64,000 nucleotides of DNA from Prevotella sp. (GCA_024695815.1 JAILHK010000013.1:1-64000); one strand, 5' to 3'. Positions 33,084 through 42,860 are shown, counted from the first letter of the stretch. Numbers and translations: made by a program. The notes: generated by a model from the letters alone, not told the origin.

Positions 33084-36020
33084 TCACATACAGGCAGATG
33101 GTCCCATATACGAACGTTTCATCCCACCAAAGTCTATGACAATTTTCTGTAGCATGGTGCCGGGATCCTGACATACAATACGAACGGTATGACGCCCTGG
33201 ATTTTTGATATATAGTGTACATTTGTTGATACGCGTGTTGCGCTGCACACTCTCATACCATTGCTGTGCATACTCCCACGAGTTGGTGGCTGGATGCATC
33301 TGTACCCCATCATCTATGCGCACACCATACTGTGTTTCGATGTTGGTGCGCTCATGCCCTGCAAATCCGCGATCCACACTCGTTGTAAATGTAGGCATAA
33401 CGTAGGTATAGACATCTACCATACCTTGTTCCCATGTATAGAAATCGTACTCCAAATATGGGGCATTAGTAGAACGACTGTTTTGACGGGGCTGTGTAGG
33501 GTCGCCCATGATGATGATGGTATCCTCGCAACCTAAGTTCGGTACCTCCATCATCTTCACCTGCTGATTCTCTTTTTTGCGTGCATAGCCCGCAGCGGGT
33601 ATCACCACTACCCCATTATCCTCTATATAAAGTCCCTTGAGCTCATCGACAGAAGGCGACAACGGGTTGAAAACACTTACAAGGACAGCCTTCTCGCGAC
33701 CATCGTTGCCCACAAAGGTGATGAAACCTGTTTCCTCTACACTCTGGGGCACCTTTGTCCAATCTACAGAAACACGAATACGCTGTTGCTGGTCGGTAGT
33801 ACCTGCCGTTTCGCTGAGCACAATCCAGTCCTTACTTGTTGTAGTCTTCCATTGTAGAGTACCCTTTCCCTGATTATATACATCTATATAATACTTATAA
33901 TCAGGGTGATACTTCGAGAAAACGGGCAGCGACTGCATGGTGCGAGGACCACAGGTACCATATTCACCTTCGGCTAAAATGCCCAGAGTGGGCTGGTCGG
34001 CCAATTCCGCATCACGCAACTCAGGCAGATTATAATACGAAGCCGTGACACCCTGAACCATACTCATGATATATTCCCACTTGCCACTCTCCAACGCATT
34101 ATAATTCTTAGTAATGATTTGCAGAGAGTCGTAACAGTTCTGCACTTCGGCCTTTACACTGGCTGTAGCAGCACGATGCTGTTGGGCATACCATCGGTTT
34201 TTCTGTGCACCAATGGCCATGCGGTTCATAAGTTCACAACCTTTTACTGGATAATAAACCGCCTCATAAAAACAACTGCGTTTCTCGGCAGGCATCTTTG
34301 CAAACAGGTCTTCCGCAATAGTAGCGATTCGATGATAGTCAAAGAGTCGACGCTCGGCCTCACCATAATTGCTGAGCGAGAACTCGGTATCGGTGGTCTG
34401 CTCTATCGGACGATCATCGCTGGCCCACTCTTGTCCCCACCCCATACCTTCTGGGCGACGTTGGAAGGCCAAACGATAGAATGTGCGGAATATGTCATGA
34501 TAGGCATCCTTATAGTCATCGCCCAAAAGCTGACAAGTCCACTCGGTACGATAGTCTGCACAACGCTGATAGTCGAAGGCATCCAGGTCGTAGGCCATAG
34601 CCAGAAACAGGTCGGTAGCAAACTCACACGACTTGATATCTCCTGCATTCAGCAGCCAAATACGATCGGCTGTCAGGTCATAAGCCTTCTTCAGTTCTTC
34701 GTACATGTGACATGGCGACTGTGTATTCATCCACAGATGGTCGTGTGGACGGCCAAGATACGAAGCATGATAGTACACGCCACTACGTCCGGGACGTTTC
34801 TGTTCGTCTGGACTTGACAAGCGCTTCATGTAGCCATAGTTATCATCGGGCCAGATAATTGTCACGTCATCGGGCAGCTGCAGCCCTTTGTCATAAACAT
34901 CAAGTACCTCTTTATAGGGCGTAAAAGCCTGTGGAATTGTCTCAGCCGGCCTACCTGTGGCCTGTGCCACCATCTGTCGCTGAGCCGTCAAAGCTGCTTG
35001 CATCGTGTTCTTACGTTCAAGCATATCATCGCTACCGGTCATGGCTACATCATGCAAACCACGCAAAGCCAGCGTATAGACATTTTCGAATGGTGCCAGC
35101 ACCTGTGCACGCGCATTCAGCACACTATCCACACCACGACGGTTGTTATTATAATCCCATGCGCCAAACTTGCCACGATCCCACTCGCTGGCGGTGTTGA
35201 GCAACAAAGGTTCGCAATGACTTGCCCCCATGACAATGGCAAAAGTGTCGGCCACCAACCGATTTTCCGGCAAACGATGAAATGCCAGCGAGGCTTCATG
35301 CATAGCCGGACACAAGTAGTTGGCATTCAGGCGAAGCAACAATTCGCAGACAGCGGCATAGGTGCGGGGTCCGATATTGCCAAGATTCTTTTCATAGTTA
35401 TGACGCGCCCATTTTAACAAGCCCCAGTCCTCATCGTTGATAAACACGCCACGATAGCGCACACTAGGAGTACGCGAAGTGAAAGGTTTCACCTGAAGCA
35501 TACATGAGCTACGCTTTGTTGTTGGCGCATCTAGCCACCAACGCCAAGGACTGACACCTATGGCCCTACTGATAGACAGCACGCCATAAGCCGTTCCGCG
35601 ACGATCGCTGCCAACCACCACCACTGCTTTCTTCATGCCTTTTACCGGCGACTTGAGCATAGTCACATGATAGCGCTCCCAGGCGCCTGTGAGTCCTGTG
35701 GTGTCTATCCGTCCAGCCTTGACCAACTGATCAATGGTACGACTGTGACCCAATGTTCCGGCTATGATAGCATAGTCGGAACCTGCAGTCCCCTGTTGTA
35801 CCTTCAGCGATGTGCCCGTCACGCAAGCCACATCCTCTGCCAGCATCCTTGCACTGCGTTCTACCACCAAGGCATCATTGTTATCATAACAAATCACGGC
35901 CTTTTCTTTTCCTTTGACTAAGGGGAAATACTCTCCCTTCTTCCCAGCCAATCTCACTTGGGCTGGAGCTTGGAGAAGGAAACCTCCAAGCGCTACTACT
36001 AACAAGCTTTTCTTAATCAC
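33084..36020 (-). CDS. GH115 family alpha-glucuronidase, secreted
   Basis: A 978-aa exported glycosidase that removes 4-O-methyl-glucuronic acid side chains from xylan. The start was taken at the GTG at 36020 (MIKKSLLVVALGGFLLQAPAQ, a clean signal peptide), because the ORF-track start is a TTG inside the TACCTTTG promoter. The N-terminal domain has SDRRGTAYGVLSISRAIGVS; the catalytic barrel has VFINDEDWGLLKWARHNYE and LLLRLNANYLCPAMHE, all GH115 hallmarks. The C-terminal beta domain is present, so the enzyme is full length. No xylanase or SusCD pair is adjacent. It indicates hemicellulose use. Confidence 0.93.
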   Translation of the reverse strand: MIKKSLLVVALGGFLLQAPAQVRLAGKKGEYFPLVKGKEKAVICYDNNDALVVERSARMLAEDVACVTGTSLKVQQGTAGSDYAIIAGTLGHSRTIDQLVKAGRIDTTGLTGAWERYHVTMLKSPVKGMKKAVVVVGSDRRGTAYGVLSISRAIGVSPWRWWLDAPTTKRSSCMLQVKPFTSRTPSVRYRGVFINDEDWGLLKWARHNYEKNLGNIGPRTYAAVCELLLRLNANYLCPAMHEASLAFHRLPENRLVADTFAIVMGASHCEPLLLNTASEWDRGKFGAWDYNNNRRGVDSVLNARAQVLAPFENVYTLALRGLHDVAMTGSDDMLERKNTMQAALTAQRQMVAQATGRPAETIPQAFTPYKEVLDVYDKGLQLPDDVTIIWPDDNYGYMKRLSSPDEQKRPGRSGVYYHASYLGRPHDHLWMNTQSPCHMYEELKKAYDLTADRIWLLNAGDIKSCEFATDLFLAMAYDLDAFDYQRCADYRTEWTCQLLGDDYKDAYHDIFRTFYRLAFQRRPEGMGWGQEWASDDRPIEQTTDTEFSLSNYGEAERRLFDYHRIATIAEDLFAKMPAEKRSCFYEAVYYPVKGCELMNRMAIGAQKNRWYAQQHRAATASVKAEVQNCYDSLQIITKNYNALESGKWEYIMSMVQGVTASYYNLPELRDAELADQPTLGILAEGEYGTCGPRTMQSLPVFSKYHPDYKYYIDVYNQGKGTLQWKTTTSKDWIVLSETAGTTDQQQRIRVSVDWTKVPQSVEETGFITFVGNDGREKAVLVSVFNPLSPSVDELKGLYIEDNGVVVIPAAGYARKKENQQVKMMEVPNLGCEDTIIIMGDPTQPRQNSRSTNAPYLEYDFYTWEQGMVDVYTYVMPTFTTSVDRGFAGHERTNIETQYGVRIDDGVQMHPATNSWEYAQQWYESVQRNTRINKCTLYIKNPGRHTVRIVCQDPGTMLQKIVIDFGGMKRSYMGPSACM

Positions 36021-36150
36021 TAATACTTTAATACTTTTAGTTTGGTTTTCAGCCTGCAAAGGTAATATTAAGAAATCGAAAAAGCAAAAATAGATAGTGA
36101 TAATTTGAATATTATTCGTATCTTTGCACCAATAAAAAGGGATTAAGGTT

Positions 36151-37590
36151 ATGGAAATTTACATAATGATAGCATTGGTGCTTGGTGGACTGATGGGCAT
36201 AGTGGGTTACCTCGTAGGCAGCCACGGTAAAAATGACATTCTGCACACCATCACCACTCTGACAGCTGAACGCGACGTACAGAAAGCCAATGCCGAAAAT
36301 GCTAACCGACAATGGGAAGCACAGAAGGCTGTACAAGAGAGAACCATAGGCACACTGAAGGCAGAACAGGAGAAAGCCATCAGTGAGCTGAAGATAGAGC
36401 ATGAGAAAGCCATCGGGGCGCTGAAGGAGGAACATGAGAAGAACCTGAAAAGGCAACAGGAGTCTTTCGAACAACAGATAGCCACCTTGAAGCAAATGAA
36501 CGAGGAACAGGTGAAGACACAGTTAGACCTGATTAAGGAACAAATGCAAACCACCTCTGAACGCGTGCTCAAATCACGACAGGAGGAATTGGGCGCACAA
36601 AACCAAGAGCAGGTATCAAAGATTATTGACCCACTGCAGAAGAGCCTTAAGGACATGCAAGAGGCCCTGAACCGTAGCAAGGAGCAACAGACCGAAGCGC
36701 TGACCCGATTGGACGAAAGCATCAAGATAAACCTACAAAAGAGTATGGCTATCGGCGAGACGGCCGACCGACTGACACGTGCCTTGACCGGCGAGGTAAA
36801 GGTGCAGGGCAACTTTGGAGAATTGAAGCTGAAACAGTTGCTCGAGGATCTTGAACTGAAAGAGGGTGAACAGTTTGACACACAAGAGACACTGAAAGAC
36901 AAAGACGGACGCAGTGCCAAGGGCGACGATGGTCGCGGCTTGATTCCCGACTTCATCCTGCACTTCCCCAACAATCGTCATGTGGTGGTCGATTCAAAGA
37001 TGTCGCTCACCGACTACGAACGCTACATGAATGCCGAAGACGGCTCACCCGAAAAGAGCCAGTACCTAAAGGCGCACATTGACAGCGTGAGGGCACAGGT
37101 GAAACGACTGGCCAAGAAGGAATACACCAAATATCTGCCCAGTGGCTACAACCGTCTGAATTTCGCCATCATGTATGTGCCTATAGAAGGTGCACTGAAC
37201 CTGGCGCTGCTGAACGATGCCACATTGTGGCGCGAGGCCTACGACCAGGGGGTGATGATACTAGGCCCGCAAACCATGTATATGAACCTTCGCGTGCTGG
37301 AGATGATGTGGACACAGGTGCGCCAACTGAAGAACCAGCAGACCATGATGGATGCTGCCAATACGGTGATAGACCGCGTTCAGGACTTCGGCATCCGCTT
37401 TATGGATGTGGAGTCGAGCATGAACGACACCATCAAGAAGATTAGCAAGCTGAAGATAACCACTGCCGAAAGTGGACCCAGCATCATCACAGCTGCCAGA
37501 AACCTGTTGAAGGCTGGAGCTATGGAAAACAAGAAGAAAAAGTCACTGACAGAAATGGACGACTCGCTGTTTATTGAAAACAACGAATAA
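36151..37590 (+). CDS. rmuC: DNA recombination protein RmuC
   Basis: A 479-aa protein with one N-terminal membrane segment (MEIYIMIALVLGGLMGIVGYLVG), a long charged coiled coil (about residues 40-190, KAEQEKAISELKIEHEKAIG repeats) and the RmuC nuclease-fold core (GNFGELKLKQLLEDLEL, PDFILHFPNNRHVVVDSKMS, YVPIEGALNLAL). RmuC limits inversions at short inverted repeats in E. coli. Promoter TATCTTTG lies about 25 nt upstream and is divergent from GH115. The MATE gene follows by 18 bp, probably co-transcribed. Confidence 0.95.
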   Translation: MEIYIMIALVLGGLMGIVGYLVGSHGKNDILHTITTLTAERDVQKANAENANRQWEAQKAVQERTIGTLKAEQEKAISELKIEHEKAIGALKEEHEKNLKRQQESFEQQIATLKQMNEEQVKTQLDLIKEQMQTTSERVLKSRQEELGAQNQEQVSKIIDPLQKSLKDMQEALNRSKEQQTEALTRLDESIKINLQKSMAIGETADRLTRALTGEVKVQGNFGELKLKQLLEDLELKEGEQFDTQETLKDKDGRSAKGDDGRGLIPDFILHFPNNRHVVVDSKMSLTDYERYMNAEDGSPEKSQYLKAHIDSVRAQVKRLAKKEYTKYLPSGYNRLNFAIMYVPIEGALNLALLNDATLWREAYDQGVMILGPQTMYMNLRVLEMMWTQVRQLKNQQTMMDAANTVIDRVQDFGIRFMDVESSMNDTIKKISKLKITTAESGPSIITAARNLLKAGAMENKKKKSLTEMDDSLFIENNE

Positions 37591-37608
37591 ACGAAAAAAA
37601 ATACGATT

Positions 37609-38979
37609 TTGAAAAGCAAGGACCTCTTAGCTTATATTCGCGAAGGCCGCACCATGACACAACAGGAGAAGTTGCGCCTCATTGTGCAGTTGTCTATCCC
37701 CTCTATTCTGGCGCAGATCTCTGCCACCGTCATGTTCATCATCGACGCTGCCATGGTGGGACATCTGGGTGCTCGTGCTACAGCAGCCATCGGTCTGGTA
37801 GAGACCACCACCTGGTTGCTAGGTGGTATCTCGTCAGCTGTGTCGATGGGCTTTTCCGTTCAGGTGGCCCACTTCATTGGTGCCAACGACTTTGAGAGTG
37901 CCCGTAGGGTGTTGCGCCAATCGTTGGTATGCGCTTTTTCCTGGAGCGTATGTCTCTCCCTGATATGCGTTGCCATCCACAGCTACCTGCCCTATTGGCT
38001 GGGCGGAAGCGAAGAGATTGCGCACGATGCCTCCATGTACTTCATGCTGATTGGCGTGTTTGGCATCTTCTTCCAGATGGAAGGCCTGGCTGGTTCGATG
38101 TTGAAATGTTCGGGCAACATGAAGATTCCTTCCATTCTAAACATCACCATGTGCGTGATGGACGTGGTCTTCAACTACCTATTTATATATATACTGCAAT
38201 TGGGCGTCATGGGTGCAGCACTTGGCACCGGCATGGCCATGCTGATAACTGCCGTGCTGATGCTCTATTTCCTATTGGTGCGTAGCGACATGCTTCGGCT
38301 GAAAGGAAATCCCGGCACCTTCAAACCCAGTGGCGACACCATTAGAACTGCTATTAAGATTGGTGCCCCCATGGGACTGCAACACCTGTTGATGGGTGGC
38401 GCACAGATTGTGAGCACTATCATCGTTGCCCCCTTAGGCACTATCGCCATTGCTGCCAACTCACTGGCCATCACCGTAGAGAGTCTTTGCTACATGCCGG
38501 GGTATGGCATTGCCGAGGCAGCCACCACACTGGTCGGTCAAGGCATTGGTGCCGGTCAGCGCGTGCTGACCCGCTCATTTGCCAATCTGTCTGTCATGCT
38601 GGGCATCGGTGTGATGACCGTGATGGGCGTCATGATGTGGATTTTCTCTCCCGAACTGATGGGCATCCTCTCACCTGTCGAGGAAATCATCAACGAAGGA
38701 ACGCGTGCCCTGCGCATCGAGGCGTGGGCAGAACCAATGTTTGCAGCAGCCATCGTGTGCAATGGTGTGTTTATAGGCGCTGGCGATACCTTAAAGCCTG
38801 CAATCATGAGTCTCTGCTCTATGTGGGGTGTCCGCCTGACACTGGCATGGTGGTTGGCACGCGACTTTGGTTTGCGAGGCTTCTGGACAGCCATGGCCAT
38901 CGAACTGACCTTCCGTGGCAGCATCTTCTTGGCACGCATGCGATACGGAAAGTGGAACACCAAGAAACTGACTCACTGA
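37609..38979 (+). CDS. MATE family efflux transporter
   Basis: A 456-aa inner-membrane antiporter with 12 transmembrane segments in two six-helix halves: the first begins QLSIPSILAQISATVMFIIDAAMVGHLGARA, the second near IKIGAPMGLQHLLMGG. It exports cationic compounds using Na+ or H+. The start is uncertain: the TTG at 37609 gives the pre-helix segment DLLAYIREGRTMT, which resembles homologous N-termini, whereas the first ATG is at 37654. I keep the TTG. It lies directly after rmuC. The stop overlaps the end of a minus-strand small-RNA candidate. Confidence 0.9.
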   Translation: MKSKDLLAYIREGRTMTQQEKLRLIVQLSIPSILAQISATVMFIIDAAMVGHLGARATAAIGLVETTTWLLGGISSAVSMGFSVQVAHFIGANDFESARRVLRQSLVCAFSWSVCLSLICVAIHSYLPYWLGGSEEIAHDASMYFMLIGVFGIFFQMEGLAGSMLKCSGNMKIPSILNITMCVMDVVFNYLFIYILQLGVMGAALGTGMAMLITAVLMLYFLLVRSDMLRLKGNPGTFKPSGDTIRTAIKIGAPMGLQHLLMGGAQIVSTIIVAPLGTIAIAANSLAITVESLCYMPGYGIAEAATTLVGQGIGAGQRVLTRSFANLSVMLGIGVMTVMGVMMWIFSPELMGILSPVEEIINEGTRALRIEAWAEPMFAAAIVCNGVFIGAGDTLKPAIMSLCSMWGVRLTLAWWLARDFGLRGFWTAMAIELTFRGSIFLARMRYGKWNTKKLTH

Positions 38980-38984
38980 AAAAT

Positions 38985-39272
38985 ACACAAATAGAGAAGT
39001 GCAGCCTTCGGGTCACTACCCTGAGGCTGCACTTCACAGATATTAATAACTAAAAACCTTTTCTAACTTGTTACCCTTTCTTACAATCTTTCTATTTACC
39101 TTTACTAATACCTTCTTGAAAACCTTACTAACAATCTATTTACTAACCTTAATCAAACTAAACTACTGAATTTCTCTTTTCTTTGCTTTCTCTACGCCTT
39201 TCACAAGGCCCCTGATTAATCTTTTTTACCTTAACTAATTACCTTATTGAAGATCTCTTTGTTTTCTTTTGA
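38985..39272 (-). ncRNA. Purine-rich small RNA candidate
   Basis: Minus-strand promoter TTTG (39309-39312), 23 nt, TACCTTTG (39278-39285); then about 235 nt of A/G-rich sequence with no ORF, closed by the terminator hairpin GAAGTGCAGCC/GGCTGCACTTC (38996-39035) with CTCTATTTGTGTATTTTT after it. The body has seven AAGGT motifs (AAGGTAAT, AAGGTTAG, AAGGTTTT, AAGGTATT and similar) and one internal hairpin, GCCTT-GTGA-AAGGC with a GNRA loop. It is antisense only to the last bases of the MATE gene. Low structure plus repeated single-stranded motifs suggests a protein- or mRNA-binding RNA; that is inference. Confidence 0.55.
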
Positions 39273-39356
39273 CGATGCAAAGGTAGGCATTATTCCAATA
39301 TGTTGTATCAAAAATAATGCGATAAAATGAAAAAAAGGGCTTCTTATTGACGCAAA

Positions 39357-40154
39357 TCAAGCATTTGTGTTCGCACACAATGCTTTTTCCACCAAATTAG
39401 TCAATTCCACAAACTGTGAAATGGTCAGCTGTTCGGGGCGCAAAGTTGCAAACTCGGATGCGTTAATGATAGACATATCTGGCAACATCTGCTTCAGCGA
39501 AACGCGCAGCATCTTACGACGCTGGTTGAACGATGTCTTCACCACACGCTTAAACAAGTTCTCGTCGCATCCCAATCGTTGCACCTTATTGCGTGTCATA
39601 CGGATTACGGCACTTTGCACTTTGGGAGGCGGGTTGAACACACCGGGTTCTACGGTGAAGAGGTATTCTACATCGTACCAAGCCTGAATCAGTACCGAAA
39701 GAATGCCATACTGCTTATTGCCAGGCTCTGAAGCAATGCGCAATGCCACCTCTCGCTGTATCATACCAGTACAACAGGGGATGAGATCGCGGTTGTCTAT
39801 CATCTTAAAGAATATCTGCGATGAGATATCGTAGGGATAGTTGCCCGTCAGCACAAACTGGTTGCCGCCAAACACCTCTCGCAAATCCATACGCAGGAAG
39901 TCCTCGCCAAGGATGTTCTCGCGCAACTTGGGGAAATGCTCGTTCAAATATTCCACCGATTCGCGGTCTATCTCCACCACTTTAAAGGGACGTGGCTTCT
40001 CTACCAGGTACTGCGTCATGACGCCCATACCCGGGCCAACTTCCAAAACGGGAATATCAGGACAAGCATCTACCGTGTCAGCGATGCGCTTAGCTATCGA
40101 GAGGTCAGTCAGGAAGTGCTGACCAAGATTCTTTTTGGGTCTAACTTGCTTCAT
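39357..40154 (-). CDS. ksgA: 16S rRNA (adenine1518/1519-N6) dimethyltransferase
   Basis: A 265-aa SAM-dependent enzyme that dimethylates two adjacent adenines in helix 45 of 16S rRNA during small-subunit maturation. Motifs: KKNLGQHFLTD at the N-terminus, SAM-binding LEVGPGMGVMTQYL, and catalytic NYPYDIS in the NLPY position. The start was moved to 40154 (MKQVRPKKNLGQ): the ORF-track TTG overlaps the TACCTTTG promoter box (40161-40168), leaving only 6 nt between box and ATG, so the transcript should be leaderless. Promoter spacing is TTTG-N20-TACCTTTG. Confidence 0.96.
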   Translation of the reverse strand: MKQVRPKKNLGQHFLTDLSIAKRIADTVDACPDIPVLEVGPGMGVMTQYLVEKPRPFKVVEIDRESVEYLNEHFPKLRENILGEDFLRMDLREVFGGNQFVLTGNYPYDISSQIFFKMIDNRDLIPCCTGMIQREVALRIASEPGNKQYGILSVLIQAWYDVEYLFTVEPGVFNPPPKVQSAVIRMTRNKVQRLGCDENLFKRVVKTSFNQRRKMLRVSLKQMLPDMSIINASEFATLRPEQLTISQFVELTNLVEKALCANTNA

Positions 40155-40281
40155 TGGGTGCAAAGGTAGTGCAAATTGAGTGAATAACCAAAACTTTTCA
40201 AGTTTTTCCGAGATTCAGCCCACCTTCGAACTATGCTGAAAGTTAGTGCTATTTGTGTAAAAGCCAACAGCAAACAAAGAA

Positions 40282-40314
40282 GACTCTCACACTTCAGATT
40301 GAAGTATGAGAGTC
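40282..40314 (-). terminator. Terminator of the lipoprotein gene
   Basis: Minus strand GACTCTCATACTTCA-loop-TGAAGTGTGAGAGTC then TTCTTTGTTT. Confidence 0.85.
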
Positions 40315-40337
40315 AAATAATAAATAAGGTATAATGG

Positions 40338-41264
40338 CTACTTTCCCAATTTCTTTGATAACGTCTGTGCGAATATTTCACCAGCCTCGTCAATGTTGTT
40401 ACAACGCTTAATGGTCATCACGTCGGTTTTGTTTTCTTCCAAATGACGGCGAACAGTGAGTTCATTCTCTGTAACACTCAGAACGTCACCTTGTTTATAC
40501 TCTGTACCTTCAGGAGTAACAATTTCCATAGTAACAGTAGCATTCTCCAAGCTCCAGTTCATATCAATATTTACCGCCTCTGGTTTCCAGTCTTTGTCTG
40601 CTTTTGCCTTGAACTCAGCATACTTACCTATTCCATCGGGTTCAAGACACATAACAAAAAGATTAAGTTTCCGTTCAGAATTCTCGTCTATGCCATACCA
40701 GCAACCCATGATATTCTCAGCTGTAATATCGAGAGACTCGCCACTTCCACCACCTTGACCATTGCCAGATCTTTCACCTAACAGCTCTGCAAGAATTGTC
40801 TCACCATACTGAGGAGTATCACAACGTACCAACTCGATCACATCCGTCTTACCTTCGTCCAGATAGCGTCTGATCTTAAGTAAATTTCCTTTTAGGCTTA
40901 AGAGATCTGCCTTCATCTGCATATTCTCGCCATCCTGGCCGGCCACTGTCATAATAATCGTGCCATTAGACAAAAGCCATTGCATGTTGGCTGTTTCTCT
41001 TTCTATCTGCCAATTATATTTTGACTTAGCTTTATATTCATTAAACAAGCATGTGCCGTTGGACTCAAAGTAAATAGAGAACACTGAGATCTTCGTATCA
41101 GAATTCTCGTCTACACCATACCAGCTACCTCTGATTTGATCAGCACTAATAGAAGTATCGCCTGCACCACCATTTTCTTCTTCGTCGTCGCCACAGGCAA
41201 CAAAAGCCATTGAACCAAATAGCATGCAAAGCATGAGACCCATTAAATAAAAAAGTTTCTTCAT
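40338..41264 (-). CDS. Lipoprotein with two tandem copies of one domain
   Basis: A 308-aa predicted lipoprotein: signal peptide MKKLFYLMGLMLCMLFGSMAF with the lipobox-like end VAC, followed by the acidic export-type stretch GDDEEENGG. The rest is two similar modules of about 125 residues joined by a Gly/Ser linker: ISADQIRGSWYGVDENSDTK and ITAENIMGCWYGIDENSERK start them, and LKIRRYLDEGKTDVIELVRC and LTVRRHLEENKTDVMTIKRC end them. The GxWYG opening is lipocalin-like, so each copy may be a small barrel. Function unknown; surface location is inferred. Confidence 0.8.
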   Translation of the reverse strand: MKKLFYLMGLMLCMLFGSMAFVACGDDEEENGGAGDTSISADQIRGSWYGVDENSDTKISVFSIYFESNGTCLFNEYKAKSKYNWQIERETANMQWLLSNGTIIMTVAGQDGENMQMKADLLSLKGNLLKIRRYLDEGKTDVIELVRCDTPQYGETILAELLGERSGNGQGGGSGESLDITAENIMGCWYGIDENSERKLNLFVMCLEPDGIGKYAEFKAKADKDWKPEAVNIDMNWSLENATVTMEIVTPEGTEYKQGDVLSVTENELTVRRHLEENKTDVMTIKRCNNIDEAGEIFAQTLSKKLGK

Positions 41265-41475
41265 AATTACTATTTTTTTATAAATTAAACATAATTTTTG
41301 TTTTTACCTTCTGCAAAGATAATCCATTATAGCCAATACTGAGATATCGTTTTCACAGAACGTTTGCCCATAATCACAGAGAAATATTTCAGAATCACAA
41401 AACAATTATTCATTTTAACATTTTTTTTCTTATGAACATTGTTTTATCTCCCAATTAGTTACTAATTTTGCATGT

Positions 41476-42636
41476 ATGAAGATTATACTATTTACAGTTA
41501 TGCCCATGTTCGTTTGCTTTTTTTGGAGTTGCATGTTAGCATTCGAACTTCACCGAGATGGAAAGCACCGCACTCGTTTTCATCTATTTATATTCATGCT
41601 AACGACAATGGTGCTGTACATGGGGCATTTCGTATTCTTCAACCACAAGACAACGCTTATCCCTCTGACAAACACGCTATATTGTGCCAGCAACTTAGCT
41701 GTTTACCCTCTATTCTATCTATACATATGCTCACTGACTACCAGAAGGGAACATCATAAACTCCGTTATATCATGCTTATCCCCTCCATCTTGGCTTTTA
41801 TTTTTGTGGGATTATTATATATACTAATGTCGCCAGAGGAAACAGCGCAATTCATAGACATTTATCTATACCAAGGAAAACACGAAGGACTCACGGGGTT
41901 AGCCATTCCACAAGCCGTAATTCACGACATCTGCAAGGGTCTGTTCGCCACCCTTCTTATCCCAGTCGTATTATTAGGTCACAAACATCTGAAGCAATAT
42001 GAAAGACAAATTAAGGAAGCCTATGCCGATGTAGAAGACAAGACTTTAGACCTTGTTCATTATATGTTGCTAACATTCGTCATTTCATCCATTTTCTCGT
42101 TTGCATTAAACATCATAGGTCGCCATCACTTCAACGAGTCTATCTGGAAACTGAGCATTCCCTCTACACTTTTCTCTATCATACTATTTATAATAGGTTA
42201 TGTAGGACTGTATCAGAAATTCAGCATAGAGAATATTGAACAGGACGAAGAACAGGACAAAGATTATACCGATGAATCCGTATCAGGGACACCAGTAATC
42301 AAAGAACTGCGCAATCGCATTGAACAACTGATGGACAAGGATCAACTATACCGTCAGCCCAACCTAAAGATTGCCGACATCGTGCAACGCTTGGGCACTA
42401 ATCGCAACTACATCTATATCGCCATCAACCGCGAAACCGGCATGTCATTCAATGAGTATATCAACCGCATGCGCATTGATTATGCAACGACGCTCATCAG
42501 TCAACATCCCACCAAGCTGCTGACCGAGATTTCAGAGGAATCTGGCTTCACCAGCACTACATCGTTCTACAGAAACTTTAAACTATACAAAGGCGTTGGT
42601 CCGCGCGAATATCAAAAAATGCAGAACCATCAATAG
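41476..42636 (+). CDS. AraC-family regulator with membrane N-terminus
   Basis: A 386-aa protein. The first 240 residues contain six to seven hydrophobic segments (MKIILFTVMPMFVCFFWSCM, TMVLYMGHFVFF and others); a cytoplasmic linker is followed by an AraC-type double helix-turn-helix (LKIADIVQRLGTNRNYIYIAI, then LTEISEESGFTSTTSFYRNF and GVGPREYQKM). Such proteins are taken to sense a signal at the membrane and bind DNA from there. TAATTTTG at 41463-41470 is only 5 nt before the ATG, predicting a leaderless mRNA. It is divergent from the duplicated-domain lipoprotein, a possible target. Confidence 0.88.
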   Translation: MKIILFTVMPMFVCFFWSCMLAFELHRDGKHRTRFHLFIFMLTTMVLYMGHFVFFNHKTTLIPLTNTLYCASNLAVYPLFYLYICSLTTRREHHKLRYIMLIPSILAFIFVGLLYILMSPEETAQFIDIYLYQGKHEGLTGLAIPQAVIHDICKGLFATLLIPVVLLGHKHLKQYERQIKEAYADVEDKTLDLVHYMLLTFVISSIFSFALNIIGRHHFNESIWKLSIPSTLFSIILFIIGYVGLYQKFSIENIEQDEEQDKDYTDESVSGTPVIKELRNRIEQLMDKDQLYRQPNLKIADIVQRLGTNRNYIYIAINRETGMSFNEYINRMRIDYATTLISQHPTKLLTEISEESGFTSTTSFYRNFKLYKGVGPREYQKMQNHQ

Positions 42637-42644
42637 AAAATCAT

Positions 42645-42852
42645 CGTTTTCTTTTTGCATTTCGCTCATTTATTCGTAACTCTGACTACGTCTTAGTTAC
42701 TGGCATTCGGAAATGAAAAAGAAAACCTCGTTTTCTTTTTGCATTTCGCTCATTTATTCGTAACTTTGGATAAACCGAAGTTACTTGCATTCGGAAATGA
42801 AAAAGAAAACCTCGTTTTCTTTTTGCATTTCGCTCATTTATTCGTAACTTTG
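42645..42852 (+). promoter_or_regulatory. Three tandem promoter cassettes, 84-bp period
   Basis: CGTTTTCTTTTTGCATTTCG begins at 42645, 42729 and 42813, each followed by CTCATTTATTCG and a -7 box: TAACTCTG (42677, degenerate), TAACTTTG (42761) and TAACTTTG (42845). Every copy has TTTG exactly 19 nt before its -7 box. Between copies GAAATGAAAAAGAAAAC pairs with the next GTTTTCTTTTTGCATTTC, a terminator-like hairpin just upstream of each promoter. The last box is 8 nt before the LPG-synthase-like ATG. Confidence 0.85.
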
Positions 42853-42860
42853 CGAAATCT

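Noticed and set aside
36020-36059. Longer N-terminus of the GH115 protein
   Set aside because: The TTG start lies within the TACCTTTG promoter; the GTG at 36020 gives a proper signal peptide.
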